Under the pieces are notes generated by a model. It searched no databases and was not told the origin of the DNA. It saw only the letters and a program-made list of their open reading frames with translations. 64,000 nucleotides of DNA from positions 8,191,899 to 8,255,898 of the forward strand of contig JACAXG010000025.1 in NCBI GenBank assembly GCA_018881555.1. The letters run 5' to 3'. The translations under genes and the position numbers were made by a program. Positions 27,001 through 35,003 of this stretch are shown here, in pieces. The DNA is from Amblyornis subalaris (Eukaryota > Chordata > Aves > Passeriformes > Ptilonorhynchidae). Position 1 is the first letter of the stretch; each line of letters opens with the position of its first letter.

Positions 27001-30000
27001 CTTCTATTCCTTTTTCAGACATTTTTATGTTATCATCCCTAAACAGTGGACTTTACAATTAGTCATGGCATTTAGTCCATTATTTTTGTAGAAGACTGAA
27101 CCTCGTTTACATCAAAATATGAGTATTTTGTATCTCCTTTTCCTCAGCAAATTTGTCAACATGTAAGTTAAGATTTTTTTTCTTCTGATTTCTGTTTAAT
27201 GACTATAGAAAAATAGCAAGTCCAGAAATTCCTGCTAATGCAGCAAATTTTCTTCAAAATCAACCCTAGGGACATCCCTATGGATAAGCTCTTAAATAGA
27301 CACTCTCTTCCTCTTTAGCTGACACAAAACCATGCTTTAGAACAACACATTACAGTAGTGGGTGAGCAGAAAAAAGATACCTACAATAAACTTGTCAGTC
27401 AACAGTTTGTTGGTTCCCCCAAAGCAAACTGGGGGCAGGTAGATGCAATTCAATCACACAGATTTTTAGTGTCAGCTTTGTCATGTAATTTTAATTGCTT
27501 CCACCTCAAAATCCAAAATAATTAGCAACACATTAAAGAAAAAGTAAAGAAAGAAAGAAAGTGGCAACCACGAGCAGCACAAATGTGTCGTCTGGCTTCA
27601 GCTAAAACAATGAAGGTTTGGGTAGGTACTACACAAAGTAATTTGAGATTCTCTTTAGTTTCATATGTACATTACTTGCAGTGTTTTAAACAACTATTAT
27701 TATTATTACCACCACTGTTACTAGACTGTTTTTGATGTTCCTTTANTTACAGCTGTTTGTACCACAACAACCAAAGACAGGGAGCCCATCTTTCTGCCAC
27801 TGCACAGAGCAGCAGAACTCCTGCTGTAGATAAGCAATGAAGGTGGAAAAGGGGACAGAAAGCAAATAGAACAATAAATGTGATAGGGCCAAATAGCACA
27901 TTTCTTCCACAGTTTGGGGGTGTGTGGGTTACTNAACACAGGCACAATTATACAAAAGAATAAAACCAAGCCTGAGAAATGACAACTCAGAATAGGGATA
28001 CTGTATGTTCAGTGTTCCCCAGTCACGGCCTCTTTCCTGCTTAGAAATTTTGTCTGGGTGGAATTTGAGGATATTCAGCATTGTCTAGGATTTCTGAACA
28101 TCTGGCAGATTGAAAAAAAACNCTGCAAAAGGTCTGACCAAACTTTGCTGCCAAATATCCAGAAATATTGGCTGTTGCCCTAGCACATGCACAGATCAGC
28201 TGCAAGGGACACTGTACTAAGTCCAGCACTTCTGAGCATCATCACATGCTCTGCACACAGACTACACAAGGAATGCTTAAATACTTCAATCAGGAAAATC
28301 CTGAGTATAATTATGATGGCCTTAGGTGACAGCGAGACAGGTATGAAATGAATTTATGGGAGACAGAAGTGGAGCTCACAGGCCACCACTCCTGTCTAAA
28401 ACCTAGAAATTTCCTGAGCAGCAACTTGAACACCTACATTTTTTTCTAAAGGATATATCCTTTGCAAGGCGGGGAAAATGGGTGTCAACGCACGGGAGCT
28501 TGCNCCAGTTGCTGCAAGGAAGCATGGTTGAATAATTCTGGGTAGAGATGACACTGTGTGGGGAAGTAATTTTGACTGAATCCCACCTTAACCACTTCCC
28601 AGCAGAGCAGCCACTTCCACTTTGGCCTTGTGTAAAGCTAACACTGGTTCTATATGCCAATACAGAGCTATATAATAAAGTAAAATCAAATAAAATTATG
28701 TATACATTACTCATGAGAACATGCATGTGGTAAGTGAATATAATGGGAGGTTGATTACTCCAAGGAAGAAGACACAACACTGGAAGATGCAGGCAGAATA
28801 ACAGCGTGCAATAAGCTGTTCACAGCCACCCAACCTGTGTTTATTTTTGTGAGCTTTTTCTTAATTTCAGCTGTCTATACCTCAGTGTCTGACTGACACT
28901 AAATGTCTCAGTAACTTCTCAATGCACCACATTTTTCCCAAGAATACTCAGTGGTACATGAAAAGGAAGATCAAATAAAATCTCGAGTCAAGTCGAGAAC
29001 TTTTTCAATTNTTTTCCTCTCCAAACATGCCCCAGTGTTTCATATCAGGTTTCTCAGAGTGTCACAGTGCGTGGTAGTTTCACAGGTCAGTACAAGTCCT
29101 CTCACAGCACTCACTTCCATCAGACAACTGTCTCCCGTGAAAACATGGGTCTTTCCTGAATTNCTTCCTTATATGGCTCAGAACAGGCACCCCTCCACGA
29201 AGTGCAGATCCAGAGCCACTGGCAGCTTCATGCAATTAGCTGCCCAGTACATTTTGTAACAGCAAACATCTCATGCCAGCAGCAAGGGATGTTGTGCCAT
29301 GTCATCATCCTCTGTCATTACATGGGCTTCGCCCAGATCCTGCCATCTGAAACCCAGGCACATGATGTAATTAAAGCATACTTCTGGCGTGCCTGCTGAC
29401 TGAGGGTTGGAAAAGGCACACACACTGCTGCCTTGAGTCCAGAACTAAGGGAAGATACCAAAGGTTTTGCCATGCATAGCTGGTGTAGCAGCCACAGTAA
29501 AACAAATTGGTTAAAAATCAGTTTTTCCATTAGCAGGTAGTCAAAAGAATTTATGAATACTGTGGGACTGTTTGCCTTTAACACATTCTTCATTCTCGTA
29601 ATGCTTCCCTACTCTTTACCTCTTAACACACTGCATAAATGGGTCTCCTCTCTATCCAAGAACAGATGACAGAATCACTGTTGGTCTGTTTGACACTCTG
29701 TGACATTACAGTAAAGAACCAGAAGTATTCATGATATATTTTTGATGTAGTGAGTCAATTGCTATTTAAATTCAGCAAAATGACGTGCGGGCAGCTTATC
29801 AATTAAAAATACTGGGTTTGGGCAACCAGCTTATTTTTTTTAAAGGCAACAACCCTGCTGCAGACTATTGTATTGGTCTCAGAACTAAAGTTTAAATTGG
29901 GAGGGAAAGATAATTTTAAGGTCCTTTCCAACTCAAGCCATTCTATAATTCTACAATTCTATGAAAGATCAAGTGAACGTGGCTCAGTGGTTACAGAACA

Positions 30001-33000
30001 GTAAAGATTCTCACTTTTTATTCTCAGCTTCTCCATCAGTTTGCTGCAGAAACCTAAGTAAATCTGTCCATGCCTTAAGTATCTTTCTGTACAGAANTTA
30101 ACGTGGACTGGGGAAATGTAGATGAGAGCTGACTNCTTATGTGGCCAGTCACAGTGCAGAGCCCTGCTGGAGTCAGTCCATCCTGCTGCTCTATTCACCT
30201 AAACAAACCACCAGGACTTCAGGGTCCCAGGATTTGTTCCCGCTGCAGAAAGCTAATCTGCTTTCTAAGATTTCCATAGAAAGTCATGAAAGAACTTTTT
30301 TAGCCTCCTAAACACAGAAAAAGAACCAGAGGATTAGCTTGCCATCTTAATNCACACATGACAAGGCTCACAGACTGCAGGAAAAGCTGAACCTGAGCCA
30401 CCAGGATGGGACAATTCAGGCTGAGAGCAACACTTATGTGTGGGTATAGGTGGATGTAGAGTTGTGGCAACATTTAAATAACTGCGAGGTTCTACAGTGG
30501 AGGCATATGTTCCCCTCTAACAGCTACAGTGGGAATTTATAGCTGGATAAAGTTGTTCAACATTTAAAAGTCAAATTCCTAAATATGAAGAAGATCTTTC
30601 CAAAAAGGATGGAGGTTGAGACATAAGACAAGCTTCAGTCTTAAGTCACTGAGCCAGTACTCTCCGAAAAATCAGTGAACAGGATAATAAGAAATCAGGT
30701 AGGCACAAAAGTATGCAAAGTTGTGGAAATCTGGGGCCACCCTCTGCCCATCACAAGAAAACTTCTACAGATTTGCAAATTCCAGTGAAAAATCTTTCAA
30801 GGGGCTTCTGCCCAGTGCTCATATTAATATATGCTTGCCATCCCCATAGGAGTTAGACAAGCTAGCGAAATTCATGGAGACATTTAAAAGCTTTATTTCA
30901 TTTGACAAAAAGGAAAACTATACTATTGCATTCTTACTGGTCTACTGTGATGTTGTCAACCTTTGATATGCAATAACGCACCTGAGTTTTGGAATGTGAG
31001 AGAGACTGAAACAAACTGAATTTTAAATTAGATACGTGGCTAATGACCTTGTACTTGTAGGTCAGCATAGTAATGTGCTCTGTGTCCTGACTAAACCATC
31101 CTACACAGTTTCAGAAAGTGAAATTTAGGAACACCCAAAGTCTGTAAAAGATTGGTAGGAAACTCTGCTTGGATTAAGAATTGATCAAATGTTATCAGCA
31201 GCATTGAAATACCCCGTTTCCTGAGAATTTAGAGATGCTTATTCAGGTGCCATGGANGAAAAAGATTTTCCTGTCCTCTCATGTGACACTTGCCACAGAA
31301 NTTCCCATGACACTTACTACAAAGAAAGGAACCTCCTTCATTACCATGCCATTCAGCATTATAAATCCAGTGGTGTTCAGAAGAATTAGAAAGATTAAGA
31401 TACACAATCACAATTTAATGTTGCAAAGCACTGATAAATATTCCAGTGTTCAATACAAAAGAGAAAGCTTAAAACAAAGCCTGGTAACATTTTGGCCCGC
31501 TCTCCTTTTCCGGGAGTATCTTAAGGTTCTGACAGACAAGCTACAATGCCTTAACACAAGGCATGAGATTACTACCCTGAGCTGTTCACCTCACGCAATT
31601 GAAGAACAGCACATCAATCAAGTCCTAACAAGCTGAAAACACACAACACAATTTCTCAATAATCTGGGATGGTTTCCCTGAAAATCACCTCAGCAATTTA
31701 CTGATGAACAACTGAGATGTCTATGCACGGATGTTTGGGGAGCATCTAGTGAAGGTAACCTTGCCTTTGCCTTACTAAGTGTTTCCACCCCTCAGTTTGT
31801 GCCNCAAGCCAAAATCATGCCTATATTCTTGAAAGATGATGAATTAACTTTTTATGCTGAAGTCACACTGGAAAACTGAGATCTGCAGTCAAAGACAGAT
31901 AAACTTCCTGAGAGGTTCCCGATAAAATTCCTGAGATTTTAAGAGGAAAATCAGGGTGGTAGTGGGAGGAACAGGAAAAAAAATTCTCATTAAAGGTAGC
32001 TCCAGTTCCTTTCTAACTCAAATTTCCTACATTTATGGGCTATTTCTCAATTTCTGTACTCTCCTTGATCTTGAATTGCCATTTCACACAAGTTATCTAA
32101 TAATGCTGCTGGAAAGAAAACCAACAAGTTTAATTCTGGGCCCCTCTCTTCCTTGTTCACTTAATGAGAGTACAGGATCATCACAATATCAGATTTATAT
32201 CCCGTCTTGGATTCTCAAAATGTTTGTTCTTTCTGATAAGATCAATTCCACTGCAAAGAAACTCTTTGAAGAAAAGCTCCTGTCTAGCCATTTTAAAAAC
32301 TTTTTATTTTTCTTTAGCTTGAGTCTGGTTTAATATTTATACTGCAACAACCCATCATAACATCTGCAGCCTATTTTCCAGGACAGAAAAACCTAAGTAT
32401 GTTGAGTAGCTTCTATTACTAAATCTTAATAAACTGTTTTTGTTAAGATTGTCCTTCTGAACCTGTTTTTCTGAGCAGGTCCATTGTCCTTCTGAACCTC
32501 TGAAACAATAAAGTGGCAGAAGAAGGAACACTGTAGTAAGCAGCTGAAGATGAAGCCAGATGATCCAAGCTCTGCAGGCTGCTGCAGCTGTCAAGTGACA
32601 GTANCTTTCAAACTGGGCTGTTGTGTTCCTCCTCACTTTGCCCATGTTACTAGACCAAGAGCACAAACAAAATACTGTCACCCCCACTTTAAGGATTGAA
32701 AATTCAAGAGTTTGGCCATNCTCATATACCAAACTGCCAGAAGAGATATTTAGATTTTACATCAAGTAAGGCTAATCCAGGATTTCAATCAAAGTTTTGT
32801 TCCTTCAAGGAAATTAAACTTGACAGTTTAATTAGTATTGAATTTGTGTACTTTTTCCCAAGCTTCCCTCAGANTTCACCCTACCAGCCTTCAAAGTGGC
32901 TTTAAAAAGGGGATAGGTATCCCTGGAAAATTAACACTTTAAAACCAGATTTAAAAAAATGCAAAGCAGTGATGGCACTCTAGCTTGTAGGTCATTATAT

Positions 33001-34718
33001 TTTACAATTGTTTCCATTTGACTTACTAATAAAAACTCTGCAGAGTGCAATAAAAACTGGAAATATCCCACTTGAGCTTTTAATTAGGAAACATGAGAAC
33101 TATAAAACCAAATCTTAGCACATGCTTCAACTTTGATTTCACTGTACTGTTATTGCCAGTTGCNGTGTTGTCTGGAAGAACCAGTTGGAGTTAGAACACT
33201 GTGCACAGGTGTCACATGGAGAAAGCAGAAACCCTGCCATTTTCCCACTGTGTGTGCAACAAGGTGAAATAATGATGAGAACAGAAAAAAGGATACAAAG
33301 AGTAAGAACAGGAATGCTCACTGAGACTGGCCAATGTCAGACACTCAAAGGGTTTCTGACTGGTGCCTTAAAATCACACTAAAAGTATGCAAATTTTTAA
33401 AAAATAAATAAATTCCTGAAGGTTTGGTAAAAAANTGTTCTGTGGTTTAAACATTTTTAAATTTGCTTTCTATGAAAAATGCCAACTTTTCTTCAAAAAG
33501 TCGAATCCAAGAACTACTTCTGAGTTTTGCTTTTGCACTTCAAAATTCATATACTCCAAAACCTGTTTTCCCACACAGTTCCTGTTGAAAAATCCCAGTT
33601 CCTGGCCTGGTCTTACACAAACAAATAAGATAAATATCAGATGCCCTCTACCGGCCCTCTGTTTAAGTTGGAGTTTCAGAAGTTATGAATTTCCCAAATT
33701 CCTCCTAGGTCTTGCTTTTGTTACAGTAAAGTTGCAGTTTCCTGCCTCTGTCAGACAAGTCCCACCACTTCAAAGATTAAAAGCGTGGTCAGTTTGATGG
33801 TGCAGCTGTCAGCATGCAATCGGAGCATGACAGGAACCAAAGGAAGCTGAAAGGACTGGGAGGGAAAGCTAACAGCTCCAGGAAAAAGAATTGGGTTGAG
33901 GGAGGAGAAAGNAAGACAGCCAGAACAAGGAACAGTTCATACCAGGATTGACACATGAAAGAAATATGGGTGTCAGGAAGCACAAATCAATGTCCCAAAC
34001 GTGAAGGGAAAGGGAGAACCTGGGATACACACTCCATTACACACCCTTTCAAACCCTTTAAGTTTTCTTGAACAAATCAATCTTTCCTCTGAAAACANTC
34101 TTTTGTCCTTTAGGTTAACAAAACGTATGGAAGTGGTGGTGCAGATACAGAACTGTCACAACACCCGTTACAGATTCCTACCTTGACTGCTATGAAGAGC
34201 ATCTGCAGCAGGGTTAGATTTGTGTCACACATGAAGCTTCATGAATAGGCAGACATTTGGGATGCAGGGATGTGATTATGCAGTAGGAGAACATGTTGAC
34301 TGGAGACAGCCCTTGAAGCAGTTTTTCACTGACAATAAACTCAATGCCTGGCATGCTCAGCGAGGTTATGCTCAGCCATACTCAGGTTCTGCAACACTCT
34401 CGTCTACACAGACACAGACCTGCAATGCTCCTGCCTCCTCAGGAGGGTAAACGCTNGGGTATTCCTCTTGAGTATTGTGGAGGCAACTTCACTACCTTTG
34501 CAGCTCACTAGTCAGCTTCAGGAAAGGGCAAAACTCAGCGGAGAAGCCCTCAATCATCTATTTCTTACCTTCCCCTCAAATCTCGCAGTGGCTCCCAGCT
34601 GCACTCGGATATTCCGAGGAGGAAGAGTAAATGCTGGTGCTTCCGCAGGGACAGGGGGGCTGAGTGTCAGGGAGGTTTTGGAGACTCGAGTAGATGTCAC
34701 CAGTTTCACATCCCCCAT
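1..34718 (-). CDS. MYLK: Myosin light chain kinase, long form, N-terminal part (7 exons, cut by window edge)
   Basis: MYLK encodes the Ca2+/calmodulin-dependent kinase that phosphorylates myosin regulatory light chain and drives actomyosin contraction in smooth-muscle and non-muscle cells. The long form adds N-terminal Ig-like domains and actin-binding sequence. The CDS joins 34718-34569, 12149-11942, 10330-10282, 7751-7586, 4870-4705, 1927-1891 and 12-1, all minus strand. This gives 788 nt, 262 full codons, with no stop and consistent phases. It starts MGDVKLV, as long MYLK does. Ig1 covers about residues 27-119. It keeps W61 and the YTC cysteine C101, but has F47 where the first cysteine would be, as I recall for this family. 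Ig2 covers about 156-246 with C177, W189 and C228. A linker with PSIWGESPPKFATK joins them, a MYLK hallmark. Kinase, calmodulin-binding and telokin exons lie beyond the left edge. The identification comes from remembered avian and mammalian sequences, not from a search. Confidence 0.95.
628..735 (-). repeat. tRNA-derived SINE relic (head with A and B boxes)
   Basis: On the minus strand this reads as a tRNA-like head. There is an A-box-like TAGCTTAGTGA (718-708) followed about 33 nt later by a B box GGTTCAAGTTCCC (675-663). This is the layout of old amniote tRNA SINEs of the MIR/CORE type. The family assignment is by eye only. Confidence 0.5.
964..974. repeat. Short (GT)n run
   Basis: About five GT units next to a T run in MYLK intron 6. 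Confidence 0.7.
1891..1927 (-). CDS. MYLK: MYLK coding exon 6 (37-nt micro-exon)
   Basis: A 37-nt exon. The acceptor is CTTTTATGTTTCAG|GT and the donor CTATG|GTATGTTT. It completes G247, codes PDKTDTYTQPL (248-258) and gives two bases of C259. Phase 1 in and phase 2 out fit the flanking exons. The peptide resembles the segment PDKTDT...QPLC that follows Ig2 in chicken MYLK as I recall it. Like exon 3 it is 3n+1 long. Confidence 0.88.
1928..4704 (-). other. MYLK: MYLK intron 5
   Basis: Intron of 2,777 bp. Apart from a (GA)n run near its 5' end (4574-4591) I see no exon, gene or clear transposon. Open frames on both strands (for example 2487-2912 +) have no recognisable product. Confidence 0.85.
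4574..4591. repeat. (GA)n microsatellite
   Basis: Nine uninterrupted GA units, 114 bp downstream of the exon 5 donor in transcription direction. Confidence 0.85.
4705..4870 (-). CDS. MYLK: MYLK coding exon 5 (Ig2 second half)
   Basis: A 166-nt exon, phase 0 in and phase 1 out, coding residues 192-246 plus one base of G247. The acceptor is TGATATTTGCAG|GGT. The donor is CAAG|GTACAG, a weaker match to consensus than the others. The peptide begins GDIQLQQNERFNMFEKTG and holds the Ig motif DSGIYTC (D222, Y226, C228), then NSAGKASVSAELTVQ. This agrees with Ig2 of chicken MYLK at almost every position I remember. Confidence 0.95.
4871..7585 (-). other. MYLK: MYLK intron 4
   Basis: Intron of 2,715 bp. 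It contains a GC-richer block (about 6050-6290) where several frames stay open, and a plus-strand micro-exon-like motif at 5843-5867. No recognisable coding sequence otherwise. Confidence 0.85.
7586..7751 (-). CDS. MYLK: MYLK coding exon 4 (linker and Ig2 first half)
   Basis: A 166-nt exon, phase 2 in and phase 0 out. The acceptor is AATTGCCTTTCCAG|GGGAAG and the donor TTTAAG|GTATGA. It codes residues 137-191: a linker with RPSIWGESPPKFATK, then VVREGQTGKFSCKITGRPQ with C177 and the core W189 in QVTWFK. RPSIWGE..PPKFATK is a conserved MYLK signature just before Ig2. A 129-codon open frame on the plus strand over this stretch is only its antisense shadow. Confidence 0.94.
7752..10281 (-). other. 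MYLK: MYLK intron 3
   Basis: Intron of 2,530 bp. It has a good minus-strand donor-like site (AAAATG|GTAAGTAAA near 9427) without a convincing exon in front of it. Otherwise I see nothing identifiable. Confidence 0.85.
10282..10330 (-). CDS. MYLK: MYLK coding exon 3 (49-nt micro-exon, Ig1-Ig2 linker)
   Basis: A 49-nt exon found by following the reading phase. The acceptor is TTCTGTCCTATGCTTACAG and the donor CCTGG|GTAAGAAG. It completes G120, codes NSWMKYSLPSSAKTP (121-135) and gives two bases of G136. Entry phase 1 and exit phase 2 fit exactly between exon 2 and exon 4. The residues resemble the short linker between Ig1 and Ig2 of avian MYLK. It is 3n+1 long, so skipping it would shift the frame. 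Confidence 0.9.
10755..10872. promoter_or_regulatory. Small intragenic CpG-dense patch
   Basis: About 12 CpG dinucleotides in roughly 120 bp and clearly high GC, in a window that is otherwise AT-rich and CpG-poor. It includes a near-consensus CTCF motif and a minus-strand ATG reading frame. It could be an unmethylated regulatory element, an insulator or a minor alternative promoter. Function is inferred from composition and motifs only. Confidence 0.55.
10805..10818 (-). promoter_or_regulatory. Candidate CTCF-binding site
   Basis: The minus strand reads GCAGCAGATGGCGC. This matches the CTCF core CCASYAGRKGGCRS at 13 of 14 positions, with the mismatch at the first base. It lies inside the CpG-dense patch. 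Confidence 0.5.
11942..12149 (-). CDS. MYLK: MYLK coding exon 2 (Ig1 second half)
   Basis: A 208-nt exon entered at phase 0 and left at phase 1, coding residues 51-119 plus one base of G120. The acceptor is CACATCTTTCCAG|GTC and the donor GAAG|GTAAGAAG. The peptide begins VRGYPEPQITWYRNGHPV and contains the Ig core: W61, and the DGGKYTCEA motif with C101. It ends QVTVELTVE, the last strand of the domain. Similarity to the first Ig domain of chicken and human MYLK is very high as I recall them. Confidence 0.95.
14278..14335 (-). repeat. MIR-like SINE relic (core fragment)
   Basis: The minus strand reads TGGCTTTGGATAAATCACTT, followed by AATCTTTCTG. This parallels the MIR core (GTGACCTTGGGCAAGTTACTTAACCTCTCTG). 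It is short and diverged. Confidence 0.4.
16483..16499. repeat. Perfect short palindrome
   Basis: CAACTGCT-A-AGCAGTTG, with 8-bp arms around one base. It contains two CAACTG/CAGTTG E-box-like hexamers. No function is assigned. Confidence 0.6.
20085..20155 (-). repeat. Possible MIR-like SINE relic
   Basis: Read on the minus strand it gives TGTGAGTTTGGCAAAGTC, then CCATGTCTCAGATCCTCAGC. This resembles the MIR core (GACCTTGGGCAAGTC) and its CTGTGCCTCAGTTTCCTCATC stretch. Strongly diverged, so tentative. Confidence 0.35.
22002..22025. repeat. Tandem duplication of a 12-mer
   Basis: ATTCAATATGCT occurs twice in exact tandem. Confidence 0.8.
23450..23660 (+). repeat. MIR-like CORE-SINE relic
   Basis: The order of segments follows the MIR/CORE-SINE plan. 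There is a head (GGGTACTGGATGGGAATTGA, ...CCAGGCACA), then a core (CTGTGTCATCTTGNACAAA, similar to GTGACCTTGGGCAAGTCA), then CGTGCCGTGGTACCCC (like TGTGCCTCAGTTTCCCC). A GGGGGTAACAACAATTATT stretch follows (like GGGGATAATAATA). It is old, and diverged from a shared amniote family. Confidence 0.6.
24063..24071. repeat. G homopolymer (9)
   Basis: Nine consecutive G, a potential length-variable site. Confidence 0.8.
27546..27561. repeat. (AAAG)n microsatellite
   Basis: Four AAAG-type units in an A-rich stretch. Confidence 0.7.
27694..27708. repeat. (ATT)n microsatellite
   Basis: Five ATT-type units. Confidence 0.7.
29167..29176. promoter_or_regulatory. CArG box (candidate SRF site)
   Basis: CCTTATATGG fits the serum response factor consensus CC(A/T)6GG exactly. 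It is the only perfect CArG box I noticed in the window. It lies in the long first coding intron of MYLK, a known SRF/myocardin target in smooth muscle. E-box-like CAACTG (29125) and CATCTG (29344) lie nearby. Binding is inferred. Confidence 0.5.
29900..29964 (+). mobile_element. CR1 LINE 3' end (fragment)
   Basis: AAGGTCCTTTCCAACTCAAG followed by CCATTCTATAATTCTACAATTCTATG in overlapping 8-mer steps. This is the typical truncated CR1 tail with its (ATTCTATG)n end. Only the last few dozen bases remain. Confidence 0.8.
32448..32499. repeat. 17-bp direct repeat, 35-bp period
   Basis: ATTGTCCTTCTGAACCT occurs at 32448-32464 and again, identically, at 32483-32499. The 18-bp spacer contains no obvious insertion. 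Confidence 0.8.
33641..33654 (-). promoter_or_regulatory. Candidate CTCF-like motif
   Basis: The minus strand reads CCGGTAGAGGGCAT. This fits the CTCF core CCASYAGRKGGCRS at 12 of 14 positions, with mismatches at the third and last bases. It has the same orientation as the motif at 10805-10818. A single motif of this quality can occur by chance. Confidence 0.35.
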
Positions 34719-34726
34719 GATGTGGA
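34569..34726 (-). CDS. MYLK: MYLK first coding exon (start codon, Ig1 first half)
   Basis: This is a 158-nt exon: 8 nt of 5' UTR, then the ATG at 34718-34716 and 50 codons ending in ...ARFEGK. The acceptor is TTTCTCTTTTGCAG, directly 5' of TCCACATC-ATG. The donor is AAG|GTAAGAA at 34569/34568, phase 0. The start has A at -3 and G at +4, a strong Kozak context. An in-frame ATG further upstream (34790) lies in the intron and is not used. The protein starts MGDVKLVTSTRVSKTS and runs into APAFTLPPRNIRV, the first strand of Ig domain 1. Because the acceptor is so close to the ATG, the rest of the 5' UTR must be on separate exons to the right. Confidence 0.95.
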
Positions 34727-34859
34727 CTGCAAAAGAGAAACAAGTGGTGATATAGAAGTTACGATGTTTAATTACCTTTATGATAGACACAGCTAAGAAT
34801 CAGAGCGGGGCAGAGGTTCTATGTGTGTGCTGTATTTGTACACATAGCAGGAGCCTTCA

Positions 34860-35003
34860 GCCCAAGGTGACAGGTGCTATTTTCTGGGAGGGAAACTGAG
34901 ACGCAGGAATGGTGCCTGTGTCTACAGCTGTGGTCACAGCCTTGAGGTGAACTCAGTTTGAACTCTCACGTCTCAGGCCAGAGCCTTAACCAAAAAGTCA
35001 TCC
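34860..35003 (-). repeat. MIR-like tRNA-derived SINE
   Basis: On the minus strand: TGGTTAAGGCTCTGGCCTGA (A-box region), then GAGTTCAAACT (B box, 34965-34955), then CAAGGCTGTGACCACAGCTG and a CTGCGTCTCAGTTTCCCTCC stretch. The order and spacing match the MIR plan: tRNA head, GTGACC core, CTCAGTTTCC. It lies 134 bp outside the first coding exon. Confidence 0.7.

Larger units (their letters stand above)
12150..34568 (-). other. MYLK: MYLK intron 1 of the coding region (22.4 kb)
   Basis: A 22,419-bp intron that splits Ig domain 1 between FEGK and VRGY. Contents I can name: CORE-SINE relics (14278-14335, 20085-20155, 23450-23660), a CR1 tail (29900-29964), a CArG box (29167-29176), a CTCF-like motif (33641-33654), small simple repeats and a 17-bp direct repeat near 32.45 kb. 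Long first introns of smooth-muscle genes often hold enhancers. Many isolated N bases lie here. I saw no convincing coding exon on either strand. Confidence 0.85.

Noticed and set aside
34468..34755. 95-codon plus-strand ORF
   Set aside because: Antisense shadow of the MYLK start-codon exon.
34719..34790. In-frame upstream ATG extending the MYLK start by 24 codons
   Set aside because: The extension crosses a clear acceptor (TTTTGCAG) and reads intron; the known family start MGDVKLV is at 34718.
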